A stretch of DNA of 64,000 bases from Croceimicrobium sp965228705 (GCF_965228705.1 NZ_OZ245832.1:744001-808000), one strand, 5' to 3'; numbered from the stretch's first letter, positions 27,284 through 36,501 are shown. Made by a program: numbers and translations. The notes: generated by a model not told the origin, from the sequence alone.

Positions 27284-28903
27284 ATGCCATCAACAAAATA
27301 CATCTTTGTAACCGGGGGTGTTACCTCTTCACTGGGTAAGGGTATCATTTCAGCTTCTTTAGCCACCTTATTGCAATCCAGAGGATACAGTGTAACGATC
27401 CAAAAGCTGGACCCTTATATCAATATCGACCCGGGAACCCTCAATCCATACGAACATGGCGAATGCTATGTAACTAACGACGGAGCCGAAACGGATTTAG
27501 ATCTGGGGCACTATGAGCGTTTTTTAAATCGCCCTACCTCACAGGCTAATAACGTTACTACGGGTCGTGTTTATCAAACCGTAATTGAGAAAGAACGTCG
27601 TGGAGATTATTTGGGGAAAACCGTTCAGGTAATTCCACATATTACCGATGAGATTAAACGTCGGATCCAATTATTAGGGAATACTGGAGAGTTCGAAATC
27701 GTAATCACCGAAATAGGGGGTACCGTAGGCGATATTGAAGCTTTACCCTATATCGAAGCCGTTCGTCAGCTGCGCTGGGAACTTGGTGATGATAGCCTGG
27801 TAGTGCATTTAACCCTGGTGCCTTATTTGGCGGCTACGGGAGAAATGAAAACTAAACCCACCCAACACTCCGTACAGAAATTACAGGAATCAGGCATTCA
27901 GCCCGATGTTTTAGTTTGTCGTACGGAACATGATTTGGGAGAGGATATTCGTAAAAAACTGGCCCTCTTCTGCAATGTAAAGAAGGAAGCCGTGGTTCAA
28001 AGTATTGATGCTGAAACCATTTATGCAGTGCCCATTTTAATGCGCAATCAGCATTTGGACGAGGTGGTATTAAACCGTTTGAATCTTCCTATTGATGACA
28101 ATTTAGATTTGGTAAATTGGAAGGACTTCCTTTACAAATTACGCTTCCCTAAAAATGAAGTGGAAATTGGACTCATCGGAAAATATGTTGAGTTAAAAGA
28201 CTCCTATAAATCGATCGCAGAAGCCTTTATTCATGCAGGCGCCACCAATGAAACCAAAGTTAAGATTCGTTGGATTCACTCCGAAAATCTGTCCAAAGAC
28301 AGTATGGAGAAAACCTTAGGTGGATTGGATGGAATTTTAGTAGCGCCAGGATTTGGTGAGCGTGGTTTTGAAGGAAAACTAGATGCGATCCGTTATGCTC
28401 GTGAGAGTAAGGTTCCATTCTTAGGAATCTGCTTGGGTATGCAAGCCGCGGTAATTGAATTTGCCCGCAATGTATTAGGCTTTGAAGGTGCTAACAGTAC
28501 TGAAATGGATGCTGATACTGCCTATCCGGTGATCGACTTAATGGAAGATCAAAAAGGTCTTACCCGCAAAGGAGGAACCATGCGTTTAGGTGCATGTGAT
28601 TGTGCCCTTAAAGAAGACTCCATAGCCTATGGTGTGTATCGTCGTCCTACCATTAGTGAACGTCACCGTCATAGATATGAGTTTAATAACCAATATCTCG
28701 CTGATTTCGAGAAAAATGGTATGATTGCCACGGGTAAGAATCCAGATATGGATTTAGTAGAAATTGTAGAAATCCCTGATCATCCTTGGTTTATGGGTGT
28801 ACAATTTCACCCGGAGTACAAAAGTACTGTGGCCAACCCCCATCCCTTATTTGTAAAATTTGTAGCCGCTGCATTGAAGTACAGCGAAAACGAAAACGCT
28901 TAA
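27284..28903 (+). CDS. pyrG: CTP synthase
   Basis: A 539-residue enzyme converting UTP to CTP with glutamine as nitrogen donor. The amidoligase half starts FVTGGVTSSLGKGI and includes the conserved CEVGGTVGDIE-equivalent ITEIGGTVGDIE; the class I glutaminase half has the nucleophile Cys383 in GICLGMQ and the catalytic His/Glu in QFHPEYKS near the C terminus. Full length for the family. The yidC gene starts one base after its stop codon, so pyrG, yidC and the following lipoprotein gene form one unit. Confidence 0.97.
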   Translation: MPSTKYIFVTGGVTSSLGKGIISASLATLLQSRGYSVTIQKLDPYINIDPGTLNPYEHGECYVTNDGAETDLDLGHYERFLNRPTSQANNVTTGRVYQTVIEKERRGDYLGKTVQVIPHITDEIKRRIQLLGNTGEFEIVITEIGGTVGDIEALPYIEAVRQLRWELGDDSLVVHLTLVPYLAATGEMKTKPTQHSVQKLQESGIQPDVLVCRTEHDLGEDIRKKLALFCNVKKEAVVQSIDAETIYAVPILMRNQHLDEVVLNRLNLPIDDNLDLVNWKDFLYKLRFPKNEVEIGLIGKYVELKDSYKSIAEAFIHAGATNETKVKIRWIHSENLSKDSMEKTLGGLDGILVAPGFGERGFEGKLDAIRYARESKVPFLGICLGMQAAVIEFARNVLGFEGANSTEMDADTAYPVIDLMEDQKGLTRKGGTMRLGACDCALKEDSIAYGVYRRPTISERHRHRYEFNNQYLADFEKNGMIATGKNPDMDLVEIVEIPDHPWFMGVQFHPEYKSTVANPHPLFVKFVAAALKYSENENA

Positions 28904-28904
28904 A

Positions 28905-30764
28905 ATGAAAAGTAAGCTGGATTTAAACAGCATCGTTGGCTTTTTGCTAATCGGTGCAATTGTTCTTTATTTCACGGTATTCTTCGATAATGGAGATGCT
29001 ACAGCTGATGCGGCTTTAGCCAATTCTACCGATAGCACTCAAGTTGAAAAAACGGCCATTGATACAGCTGCCTTGGTTGCAGTAGAAGAACCTGAAGTGG
29101 TTCTAAGCAATGATACCCTACAAGGGGATAGCCTTGAGTATTTAAAAGCCCTAAGTCTCTATGGACCATTTGCCAAGCACATGATGGCCCATTCAGAAAC
29201 CGAGTTTTTTGTTCTGGAGAATGAATTGTTAAGGGTAAAAATCTCAAGCCTGGGTGGTCAAATTGTAGAAGCGGAATTGAAGAAGTACCGTACCTACGAT
29301 TCTTTACCGCTTTACCTATTAAAAGAGAATAGCAATTTCGGTTTTAGTATTCAGGCCGGCCAGCTACGTAGCAGCTCTCAATTGCAGTTTAAACTGGCAA
29401 ATCAGGGCGACGACTTTGTGGAATTATTGGCACAAACGGATGAAGGCGGTCAATTGTTTTTTCGTTATGCGATTAAGGATAATGACTATCGCCTAGATTT
29501 TGATGTTCAAAGTCAAGGTTTGAGCAGCCTATTAGCCAATGTAGATCAGAACTTGCTTTGGGAGATGAAAGCTCGTCGTCATGAGAAAAACAAAGACAAC
29601 GAGATTACGCGCTCCGAAATGCAGTATCGCCTGGTTAAAGATCAGGATGTAGAAAGTTTCAATACCACTTCTCGTGATCAAGAAGTAGCTGAAGGTTCTT
29701 TAGATTGGGTGGCCTATCGCCAACAGTTTTTCAGCACCATTTTACAATCGAGAGGTGAGCCATTTGCTACTGGCGATTTCGAAGTAGCCAGTTTAGATGA
29801 AGAAGGCTATACCAAATACTATGCTTCCAGCTTACAGTATCCGAAGGCCAGCAATGGCGATTTGCAATTACCCATGGCGATTTACCTGGGACCTAATAAA
29901 TTCGAAATTCTTGATTCATACGAAGCTGGATTTGAAGAACTCATTCCATTAGGTTGGGGAATCTTAGGCTGGATTAACCGTGGTATTGTACTCAATGTAT
30001 TTAACTGGCTCGAAGCTTACGGTATTAATTACGGTCTGATCATCCTAATCATCGCCGTATTGATTAAAATGATCTTATTCCCATTAACCTATCAATCCTA
30101 TCGCTCTATGGCGAAGATGCGGGTATTGAAACCTGAGATTGATGAGTTAAATGAGAAATACGATGATGCAGCCAAGAAGCAGCAAGCGCAATTGGAATTG
30201 TATAATAAAGCCGGGGTAAGTCCGCTGGGAGGTTGTTTACCAATGCTCTTGCAGTTCCCAATTTTGATTGCCCTGTTCCAATTTTTCCCTGCCTCCATTG
30301 AATTGCGTCAACAGCCATTCTTATGGGCCACTGATTTAAGTACTTACGATTCAATTTATCAATTGCCTTTTACCATTCCTGTATATGGTAATCACGTAAG
30401 TTTATTTACCCTTTTAATGACCGTTTCTACCCTGATTTACACTTATATGAATCAGCAGTTAACCGGCTCGGCACAAAATCAGCAATTCCCACAGATGAAG
30501 TACATTATTTATCTGATGCCGATTATGTTCCTTGGGGTATTCAATAATTACGCAGCGGGCTTAAGCTATTACTATTTTGTTGCGAACATGATCACTTTTG
30601 GTCAACAGTTTGCTATTCGTTCTTTCATTGATGAGGACAAGATTAAAGCGAAGATTGCCAAGCGCAAAGAAGGCCCTCAGAAAGAAAACCGATTGATGCG
30701 TCGTATGCGTGAGGTGCAGGAACAGCAGCAAAATCAAAGTCGTCAGCAACGTCGTAAAAAGTAA
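28905..30764 (+). CDS. yidC: Membrane protein insertase YidC
   Basis: A 619-residue inner-membrane protein: an N-terminal transmembrane helix (residues 8-26), a large periplasmic beta-domain (about 95-350) and the conserved five-helix YidC/Oxa1 insertase domain (from about 365: WLEAYGINYGLIILIIAVLIKMILFPLTYQSYRSMAKM ... PLGGCLPMLLQFPILIALFQF). The positively charged C-terminal tail (RRMREVQEQQQNQSRQQRRKK) is typical and contacts ribosomes. It inserts membrane proteins alone or with SecYEG; the SRP RNA gene for co-translational targeting is in this same window. Confidence 0.97.
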   Translation: MKSKLDLNSIVGFLLIGAIVLYFTVFFDNGDATADAALANSTDSTQVEKTAIDTAALVAVEEPEVVLSNDTLQGDSLEYLKALSLYGPFAKHMMAHSETEFFVLENELLRVKISSLGGQIVEAELKKYRTYDSLPLYLLKENSNFGFSIQAGQLRSSSQLQFKLANQGDDFVELLAQTDEGGQLFFRYAIKDNDYRLDFDVQSQGLSSLLANVDQNLLWEMKARRHEKNKDNEITRSEMQYRLVKDQDVESFNTTSRDQEVAEGSLDWVAYRQQFFSTILQSRGEPFATGDFEVASLDEEGYTKYYASSLQYPKASNGDLQLPMAIYLGPNKFEILDSYEAGFEELIPLGWGILGWINRGIVLNVFNWLEAYGINYGLIILIIAVLIKMILFPLTYQSYRSMAKMRVLKPEIDELNEKYDDAAKKQQAQLELYNKAGVSPLGGCLPMLLQFPILIALFQFFPASIELRQQPFLWATDLSTYDSIYQLPFTIPVYGNHVSLFTLLMTVSTLIYTYMNQQLTGSAQNQQFPQMKYIIYLMPIMFLGVFNNYAAGLSYYYFVANMITFGQQFAIRSFIDEDKIKAKIAKRKEGPQKENRLMRRMREVQEQQQNQSRQQRRKK

Positions 30765-30767
30765 TAT

Positions 30768-31238
30768 ATGAAGCGCCTATTTCCCATAGCCATAGTTTTA
30801 GCAGGTCTTACGGCCTGTTCCTCCTCAAAAGCTTTGTATAAGAACATGATTATGCAAAATGAATCATGGTCTTTTGCGTGGGAGTCTAAAGCATGTATGG
30901 GTACTTGCGCTATTTATTCCGCTAAACTTGAGGGTAATACCTTGAGCTTTCAGGGCATTCGAAATACAAAGTTTGTAGGCGATACTTTGCTGGAAAATCA
31001 GAATGAATTGAATGATGATCTGGCTTCACTGTTGGAATATTTGAAATTCAACAATTTAGATAGCTTGTATCAAACTGAAGGAGCCATGGATGGTCCCCAT
31101 TATGTTTATCACTTAGAGTGTACTGCACAGAACTCTATAGTGGACAAAAAGGTGAGTACCCTGCAAAACGAGCCGGAAAAACTTCTCACATTAAGGAAGT
31201 GGTTGAATCGACAACTTCAAAAAAAGGGCCTATTATAG
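30768..31238 (+). CDS. DUF6438 domain lipoprotein
   Basis: A 156-residue protein with a lipoprotein signal peptide (VLAGLTACSSS, Cys17) and a domain resembling DUF6438, a Bacteroidota family with the motif ACMGTCAIYSAKLEGN (usually C-x-G-x-C-P-x-Y). Function unknown; probably anchored in the cell envelope. It begins 3 nt after the yidC stop, so it is in the same transcript, and its own stop codon lies inside the terminator hairpin. Confidence 0.8.
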   Translation: MKRLFPIAIVLAGLTACSSSKALYKNMIMQNESWSFAWESKACMGTCAIYSAKLEGNTLSFQGIRNTKFVGDTLLENQNELNDDLASLLEYLKFNNLDSLYQTEGAMDGPHYVYHLECTAQNSIVDKKVSTLQNEPEKLLTLRKWLNRQLQKKGLL

Positions 31239-31249
31239 GCCCTTTTTTT
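31219..31249. terminator. Bidirectional terminator between convergent genes
   Basis: AAAAAAGGGCCTA and TAGGCCCTTTTTT form a perfect stem with A- and T-runs on either side. It overlaps the stop codon of the lipoprotein gene and lies 23 nt from the end of the minus-strand metalloprotease gene. Confidence 0.85.
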
Positions 31250-31271
31250 ATACTGATATTTTGCTCTCGAT

Positions 31272-33029
31272 TTATCGCAATACCTTGAAGCTGGCTTTTT
31301 CGCCCTTAAGATTTTGAACTTCTAAAAAGTAGAGTCCGGTACTAATAGAGAAGTTAAGTTCAGCGGCTCTTCCTTCCAGATTTCCTTCATGTACTATACG
31401 GCCTTGTGCATCACGCAATGCATAGTGACTTAGTGAATCGTCGCTTTCCAACATTAAAGATTCTCCCTTGATAAAGCCCAGGGTATTGAATAGACGAATT
31501 CCAAAGGGGTTTCCGGGCTCTTCGAGGCTAAAGTCGGAACTCAACACATTTCGGCGTACAAAAGCCGTTTTAATGACTTGAAAATGGGCACCGCCATAAA
31601 GGTTGGCATCTGCTTGAATCACCATTCTGGCAAAATCAGGATAGGTACTGTTATTCTGTAATGTGAATAAAGCCTCCAGAATAATTTTATCTGCGATTTG
31701 TCGACTGGTATTATCGCGAATTTCCAATAAGCAAGAGGCCATTAAGTCCGTATGCTGGTAAATATTGGAATTAAAGCTAAGGGTCTGATAATCTTTATTG
31801 CTAGTCGCAGATCGGCCGGGCCAAAATGCATTGTGACCGTCCCAGTTAAAGACCCGGTCTCTTTGATTGGGGCTAAATACCAAAGACCAGCTAATGGCGA
31901 AATAATCACAAATGGCCTCTTCCATACCCGCTCTTTCGCTTATACGATTGGTATTTGCTGCTGCGCCACTTATTAAGGAGTGACCGTATTCATGGATTAC
32001 TACATCTGCATCCTCTGCATCATCAACACCACCTTCACCCATGTAAATGCGGCTCTCGGCCGGACTGAAATAACTCTGATCTGCATCACTCAATGCGTGA
32101 ACATCAATAGAAATTTGAGATCCCGGAATTGAAGTGAAGCCCAGACTATCGATATAGTTTTTGTAATGGCTTAAATGGAAAAAAGCATTTACATCCTCAA
32201 ATTCATCATCCGCACGGGTATAGTTAAATACCGGAATCGTGCTAGTGGCGGGAGCAACCGATGGAGCACTAAAGTCATCAATCTTAATGTCGGCATTTTC
32301 GAGCTTAAAGACCCCATTATCAAAGCTTGCGGTAAAATTACGCAGGAAGCGTTGCGCGTTTAAACTGGAGTTGGTGCCATCATTATTATCCGAATAATTA
32401 CCACCATAATTCACATTGGCGGTGCTTAATGGATCGGGTAGAAAAATGTTAGCCGTACAAGTAGAGTCCGAACCATAACGACGGTTATCGGCCAAATTGA
32501 ATATTTCAGATCCGGCAACGAAAGCTTGAAAATGGGCACCTTCAGGACCAAAGAAATCCAAATTATAACCAGGTAATAAAATATCTTGCAAGGCCAGGAT
32601 ACCGGCTTCGCTATGCATGCGCTGGCAGTCCAGTTCTAAGCGCATGGCAGTAGTATCAATTTTAAGATTTTCCAAATTGGCCAAAGGCCTGGGTAAATCC
32701 GGATATTGAATCAGTAGGCTGCCATTATTGTAATAATGTAGGGATAGAGCCTGAAACGCCAATTTACGTCCTTCTAAAAACAAGGTATAATGCTCATGCT
32801 GGCCTGCCGGGCTTTGAACACTTTTATCCAAATCTAAAGTCCAATTCGCATCAGGCAATAAAGCCAAAGCAAGATTTAAAGCACTTTCACCTGAAAAGTG
32901 ATCCTGGCGGTACTCGAGCATGGGGCTGCCATAAGTCTGACTATTATGGAGAGGTGTTTTATTGCCATGAGCCCAAAGCAAGGTCGGACTAAACAGGAGC
33001 AGGTAAAGGGCTTTTTTAATCATCTTCAT
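31272..33029 (-). CDS. Secreted zinc metalloprotease (HEYGH) with T9SS type-A sorting domain
   Basis: A 585-residue protein: signal peptide (1-20), an N-terminal prodomain-like region, a metallopeptidase domain with HEYGH at residues 346-350 and the downstream acidic helix GMEEAICDYFA (Glu370/371 as likely third zinc ligand), and a C-terminal T9SS type-A domain (about 505-585, ISTGLYFLEVQNLKGEKASFKVLR). The spacing resembles gluzincins such as M36/fungalysin, but the HEYTH signature of M36 is HEYGH here. It is the last gene of a minus-strand operon and overlaps the IMPACT gene by 14 nt. Likely a cell-surface or secreted protease. Confidence 0.82.
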   Translation of the reverse strand: MKMIKKALYLLLFSPTLLWAHGNKTPLHNSQTYGSPMLEYRQDHFSGESALNLALALLPDANWTLDLDKSVQSPAGQHEHYTLFLEGRKLAFQALSLHYYNNGSLLIQYPDLPRPLANLENLKIDTTAMRLELDCQRMHSEAGILALQDILLPGYNLDFFGPEGAHFQAFVAGSEIFNLADNRRYGSDSTCTANIFLPDPLSTANVNYGGNYSDNNDGTNSSLNAQRFLRNFTASFDNGVFKLENADIKIDDFSAPSVAPATSTIPVFNYTRADDEFEDVNAFFHLSHYKNYIDSLGFTSIPGSQISIDVHALSDADQSYFSPAESRIYMGEGGVDDAEDADVVIHEYGHSLISGAAANTNRISERAGMEEAICDYFAISWSLVFSPNQRDRVFNWDGHNAFWPGRSATSNKDYQTLSFNSNIYQHTDLMASCLLEIRDNTSRQIADKIILEALFTLQNNSTYPDFARMVIQADANLYGGAHFQVIKTAFVRRNVLSSDFSLEEPGNPFGIRLFNTLGFIKGESLMLESDDSLSHYALRDAQGRIVHEGNLEGRAAELNFSISTGLYFLEVQNLKGEKASFKVLR

Positions 33030-33645
33030 CCAGTTCTTTGATCTTAATTTGATATAATTCTTTCAGTTGATCCAGGGCTAAATCCGTTTTTGACCTTCGC
33101 ACTTTTAATTGATAGCCAGCGTCCTTATCCATAGATTCACCTACAATTTCAAACTCGCTTTGGGGTAAAACCCGCATTACTTCATCCATGGCGAAGTAAG
33201 GGAAGCGTACTTCAAATTGACGATATAAATATACATCCAAAGGCTGGGCATTTCGCAAAGCCTCTTCAGCGGAGCTCCGATAGGCATTAATTAAGCCGCC
33301 CACTCCCAACTTGGTTCCTCCAAAATAACGCACTACAATTACCGCTACATCCCATAGTTCCAGCGACTGAATGGCATGGTAAATAGGGGTACCCGCCGAA
33401 TGAGATGGTTCCCCATCATCATTAAAACGCCATTGAGGCTGAGTAGGTTGGCAGCGATAGGCATAGCAGTGGTGCCGAGCATCGTAGTACTGCTTTTTTA
33501 CTTGCTCCAGAATGGCAGGGAATTCACTTTCATCCTTTAAGGGAAAAGCCAGGGCTATAAATTTCGAACCACGGTCTTTAAAAAGCGCTTCTGATTTTTC
33601 CTTTATACTTTGGTAATTGTCGGCGGTTAGGGCCTCTTGCATCAT
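33016..33645 (-). CDS. IMPACT/YigZ family protein
   Basis: A 209-residue protein with the UPF0029 N-terminal domain: DRGSKFIALAFPL, HHCYAYR, the signature DDGEPSHSAGTPI, and VRYFGGTKLGVGGLINAYR. A C-terminal EF-G-like ferredoxin domain follows (about 135-205). Bacterial YigZ structure suggests nucleic acid or ribosome-related binding, but the role is not established. It overlaps neighbours on both sides (4 nt with the transporter, 14 nt with the protease), so it is in the middle of an operon. Confidence 0.92.
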   Translation of the reverse strand: MMQEALTADNYQSIKEKSEALFKDRGSKFIALAFPLKDESEFPAILEQVKKQYYDARHHCYAYRCQPTQPQWRFNDDGEPSHSAGTPIYHAIQSLELWDVAVIVVRYFGGTKLGVGGLINAYRSSAEEALRNAQPLDVYLYRQFEVRFPYFAMDEVMRVLPQSEFEIVGESMDKDAGYQLKVRRSKTDLALDQLKELYQIKIKELDEDD

Positions 33646-34508
33646 AGGGCTAAAGCTATCAAAACAATGGAAACTATAGCCAGGCCTATACCAGCGAGGT
33701 TAAGAGAACTTAATTTTTCCTTGAAAAAGAAATAGCCTAAGAGGGCACTTAAAAACACGATCCCCACATTGTTAAGGGCAAAAATGCTGGAGCTTTCTAA
33801 TCCGCGCATGCTTAAGGATCGCAGTAAAAAATAGATGCTGCCATAATTGGGTATTCCTAAAGCCAGGCCTCCTAAAACAGATTTTAACTCAAACTTTTGC
33901 TTCTGTGCGAATCTTTGATAGGCCACGAAGACTAAACCGAAAAGAGCGGCCATCCCAAAAATGCTGGAGGCAAACCAGGATTGATCTGCGGCTGGAACTA
34001 ATTCGGCTTCATTGTATTTTAAGAAGGCATCTAAAAATCCAGAGCCTAAAAAGAGAATAATCGGAAACCAGAAACTCGCAGCAGAGCTTTTCATCTTTCT
34101 GGGTTGGTAGGTGGTCATATAAACCGCCAGTAAAGCCAATAGGATGCCCGTTAATTTTAGGGCTCCCAGAGATTCCCCAAAATAGATCACTCCAAAGCTA
34201 ACGGGTACTATTACCGCCATTTTTACCGCTACGGAAACGGTGGCCATTCCGTAATTCTGACTTACCCAAGCCATTAAACGAAAGAGGCTAATAAACAATA
34301 ATCCTAAGATTAAGACCGATGAAAACCAAGGCTGCTCGACTAAGTTCAATGGATGCTGCTCACCATTACTAAGGGCCAAACCAATCCCAAAAGCCACGAA
34401 GTAATTGACCAAGATGGCTTGCAGATTGTCAACTGAATAAGTCTTAAACAGCTTGAATACGATGAAGATAAGTACCGAACAACTTATGCTAAGAAGCAGC
34501 CAAATCAT
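33642..34508 (-). CDS. EamA/DMT-superfamily transporter
   Basis: A 288-residue integral membrane protein with about ten transmembrane helices arranged as two EamA-type halves (GVIYFGESLGALKLTGILLALLAVYMTTY in the first; FLSALLGYFFFKEKLSSLNLAGIGLAIVSIVLIAL in the second). DMT carriers export metabolites or amino acids; the substrate cannot be inferred. It overlaps ribD by 4 nt, so riboflavin-related transport is conceivable but unsupported beyond position. Confidence 0.88.
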   Translation of the reverse strand: MIWLLLSISCSVLIFIVFKLFKTYSVDNLQAILVNYFVAFGIGLALSNGEQHPLNLVEQPWFSSVLILGLLFISLFRLMAWVSQNYGMATVSVAVKMAVIVPVSFGVIYFGESLGALKLTGILLALLAVYMTTYQPRKMKSSAASFWFPIILFLGSGFLDAFLKYNEAELVPAADQSWFASSIFGMAALFGLVFVAYQRFAQKQKFELKSVLGGLALGIPNYGSIYFLLRSLSMRGLESSSIFALNNVGIVFLSALLGYFFFKEKLSSLNLAGIGLAIVSIVLIALAL

Positions 34509-35530
34509 AGGGGACGAAGGTTTTGAATGAGGTCTTTACCTAATTTGAATTCATCGTAAATCTGTCCTTTTATTTTTGGAGCAGACAAACCGGATTTTAA
34601 ATCATGATTGGCTTTTATAATCCAAGCTTCATCCCAAAGACCTGCATCAATAAAGGATTGTAGGGTATGCGCTCCGCCTTCAATTAAAAGGCTTTGAATG
34701 CCTTCTTCATACAAGGTTTTGATCAGGGAAGACAAAGAATCCGAATTGGGCTCTAATACTCGATCTCTTTCATTTTCTGCCTTTCGGCTGAAACGCAGGT
34801 AGTTTTGATCTCGGAATACGCGGTATTCAGATCCTAATTGATAGCTAGGATCCAAGACAATCCGCAAAGGATCGGCTCCTTCAAAAGCCCGACAATCTAA
34901 GGAGGGATTATCAATCTCCACGGTTTTCCGTCCTACCAGAATAGCCTGGTTCTCGGCTCTTAATCTATGTGTGAAAACCTGAGTTTCGGGCTGACTAATC
35001 CATTGAATCCCTTTTTCTTGTGCTTCACGATCCGGGTCCATTATACCATCTGCACTTTGGGCCCATTTTAAGCTGATATAGGGGCGATGTTCGCGGTGAA
35101 AAGTGAAAAAGCGTCGATTTAATTCCAATGCCTCTGCTTCCAATATTCCTTCGCGAACTGTAATTCCAGCCGCTTGCAATTTGGCAATGCCCTTGCCATT
35201 CACTTCGGCATTATAATCTCGAGAGGCGATTACCACTTCTGGAATTCCTTTTTCGATGATCAGATCAGAACAGGGGGGAGTTTTACCAAAATGGGAGCAG
35301 GGTTCTAAGCTCACATATATGCAGGACTCTTTGAGTAGTTCCGGGTTCTTCACTCGAGAAATGGCCACCACTTCAGCATGGGGTCCACCGGGGTGATGAT
35401 GGTATCCTTCAGCGATTATTTTTCCCTGATGCACAATTACCGCTCCTACCATGGGATTGGGAGCAACGGTGTATCGGCCTTTTTCCGCCAGCTCTAAACA
35501 GCGTTGGATATAGAGTTCATCCTGCGACAT
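34505..35530 (-). CDS. ribD: Riboflavin biosynthesis deaminase/reductase RibD
   Basis: A 341-residue bifunctional enzyme: the N-terminal deaminase has zinc-site residues His51 and Glu53 (HAEVVAIS) and Cys78/Cys87 (PCSHFGKTPPCSD); the C-terminal reductase (about 145-341) includes RPYISLKWAQSADG and LLIEGGAHTLQSF. It deaminates and then reduces the pyrimidine intermediate of riboflavin synthesis. First gene of the minus-strand operon, with a -7 element 5 nt before its ATG. No FMN riboswitch is present in the short upstream gap. Confidence 0.95.
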   Translation of the reverse strand: MSQDELYIQRCLELAEKGRYTVAPNPMVGAVIVHQGKIIAEGYHHHPGGPHAEVVAISRVKNPELLKESCIYVSLEPCSHFGKTPPCSDLIIEKGIPEVVIASRDYNAEVNGKGIAKLQAAGITVREGILEAEALELNRRFFTFHREHRPYISLKWAQSADGIMDPDREAQEKGIQWISQPETQVFTHRLRAENQAILVGRKTVEIDNPSLDCRAFEGADPLRIVLDPSYQLGSEYRVFRDQNYLRFSRKAENERDRVLEPNSDSLSSLIKTLYEEGIQSLLIEGGAHTLQSFIDAGLWDEAWIIKANHDLKSGLSAPKIKGQIYDEFKLGKDLIQNLRPL

Positions 35531-35535
35531 GAGCG

Positions 35536-35543
35536 CAAAAATA
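35536..35543 (-). promoter_or_regulatory. -7 promoter element of the ribD operon (leaderless type)
   Basis: The minus strand reads TATTTTTG, a match to TAnnTTTG, ending 5 nt before the ribD ATG. Transcription would start at or beside the start codon. Confidence 0.5.
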
Positions 35544-35598
35544 CTATTCCCGTTTTGCTAATAGTCCATCGAATACTGCCTTTTAATAAATTAGCTCC

Positions 35599-36135
35599 AT
35601 GAACCAACCCAGCCTTAATGAGTATCAAATGCGTCCTCGTTACAAGTTTAGTAATGAGCGTACTGCAGCTGAATTACGTAGCTCCTTAAAACAGGCCTTG
35701 AGCAGCGATGCAAATTGGCCTTTGCAGTATAAGGATACGCACGGACATTTAATTTTCTCCTACAAGAAAAAAGATCGTCATACCTGGTCTCCAGAAATGG
35801 ATTTAAACCTGGAAGAACGACCGGAAGGAGGGACTTTAATTCGCGTCTTAATAGGACCTGCTGCTGGTATATGGACCTTTTTCATGTTCCTCTATACCAT
35901 CTGTATTTTAATAGCCGCGGGAAGCTTTGTTTTAAGCTATTCCCAATATGTTTTGGACAAAACAATTTGGGGATTCTGGTTGCTGCCCATCGCAGTTTTG
36001 GGGGCAGTAGCGGTATACTTGGCGGGACTTTATGGAAAGAGTAGAGCCATTCCCCAAATGATCTTTCTCAAGAAATTTTTTGATGCCGCCTTACCTAAAA
36101 GTGTTTTGCTGGAGGGCGATCTTAGGAAGGTATAA
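35599..36135 (+). CDS. Small two-helix membrane protein of unknown function
   Basis: A 178-residue protein I do not recognise. Residues 15-95 look soluble (a mixed alpha/beta region with KDTHGHLIFSYKKKDRHTWSPEMDLNLEE), followed by two transmembrane helices at about 92-115 and 124-147 and a short cytoplasmic tail. It has no signal peptide and is divergent from ribD and monocistronic. Its start ATG at 35599 is the first in frame after the divergent gap. Confidence 0.65.
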   Translation: MNQPSLNEYQMRPRYKFSNERTAAELRSSLKQALSSDANWPLQYKDTHGHLIFSYKKKDRHTWSPEMDLNLEERPEGGTLIRVLIGPAAGIWTFFMFLYTICILIAAGSFVLSYSQYVLDKTIWGFWLLPIAVLGAVAVYLAGLYGKSRAIPQMIFLKKFFDAALPKSVLLEGDLRKV

Positions 36136-36164
36136 TTAGGCTTAAATAGCTGCAAGGATAGTAT

Positions 36165-36231
36165 AACGAAAAAAGGCCCTGAAAATCAGAGCCTTTTTCT
36201 TTTTGTAGCGAGGACGAGGTTTGAACCCGTG
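36165..36231. repeat. Direct repeat of the tRNA-Met 3' end plus terminator (copy B)
   Basis: Bases 36165-36216 match 36375-36426 exactly at an offset of 210 nt; the match continues to 36231 with four changed bases at 36217-36220. It carries the terminator hairpin (GGCCCTGAAAATCAGAGCC) and, on the minus strand, the tRNA acceptor 3' strand and T-arm (ACGGGTTCAAACCTCGT). No D-arm or acceptor 5' strand is present, so this is a tRNA fragment rather than a second gene. Confidence 0.85.
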
Positions 36232-36374
36232 TCCGCCTCTGGCGGATAAGAATCCTCCAATATTTTGAAAAGTTCTGAATAGAAATCAAAATCGATCCTC
36301 TTTATAAAAGCTGGTCCTGCGGAGTTGATAATAAAGTCAAGTTTGAGGGCTTAAGAATCCGACCAAAATCACTA

Positions 36375-36412
36375 AACGAAAAAAGGCCCTGAAAATCAGA
36401 GCCTTTTTCTTT
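36375..36412 (-). terminator. Terminator of the tRNA-Met gene
   Basis: On the minus strand GGCTCTG, a short TTTT-containing loop and CAGGGCC form a stem followed by six T residues, immediately after the tRNA 3' end. A second copy lies at 36165-36202. Confidence 0.75.
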
Positions 36413-36415
36413 TTG

Positions 36416-36489
36416 TAGCGAGGACGGGAGTTGAACCCGTGACCTCCGGGTTATGAATCCGACGCTCTAACCAACTGAGCTACCTCGCC
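36416..36489 (-). tRNA. tRNA-Met (anticodon CAT), elongator type
   Basis: The minus strand folds as a cloverleaf: acceptor GGCGAGG / CCTCGCT, D-arm GCTCAGTTGGTTAGAGC, anticodon loop TTCATAA (CAT), T-arm ACGGG-TTCAACT-CCCGT and discriminator A. CCA is not encoded. CAT can also be the Ile tRNA modified to lysidine, but the acceptor and stems look like Bacteroidota elongator Met. The 3' half is duplicated 210 nt downstream on the same strand. Confidence 0.93.
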
Positions 36490-36501
36490 GTTTTCGGGCG
36501 G

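Noticed and set aside
35531..35598. FMN riboswitch upstream of ribD
   Set aside because: The divergent gap is only 68 nt, lacks the RFN element and holds a promoter box 5 nt from the ATG.
36207..36310. Second functional tRNA on the minus strand
   Set aside because: Only the acceptor 3' strand and T-arm fold. No D-arm or acceptor 5' partner is present upstream, and the sequence there is unrelated AT-rich DNA.
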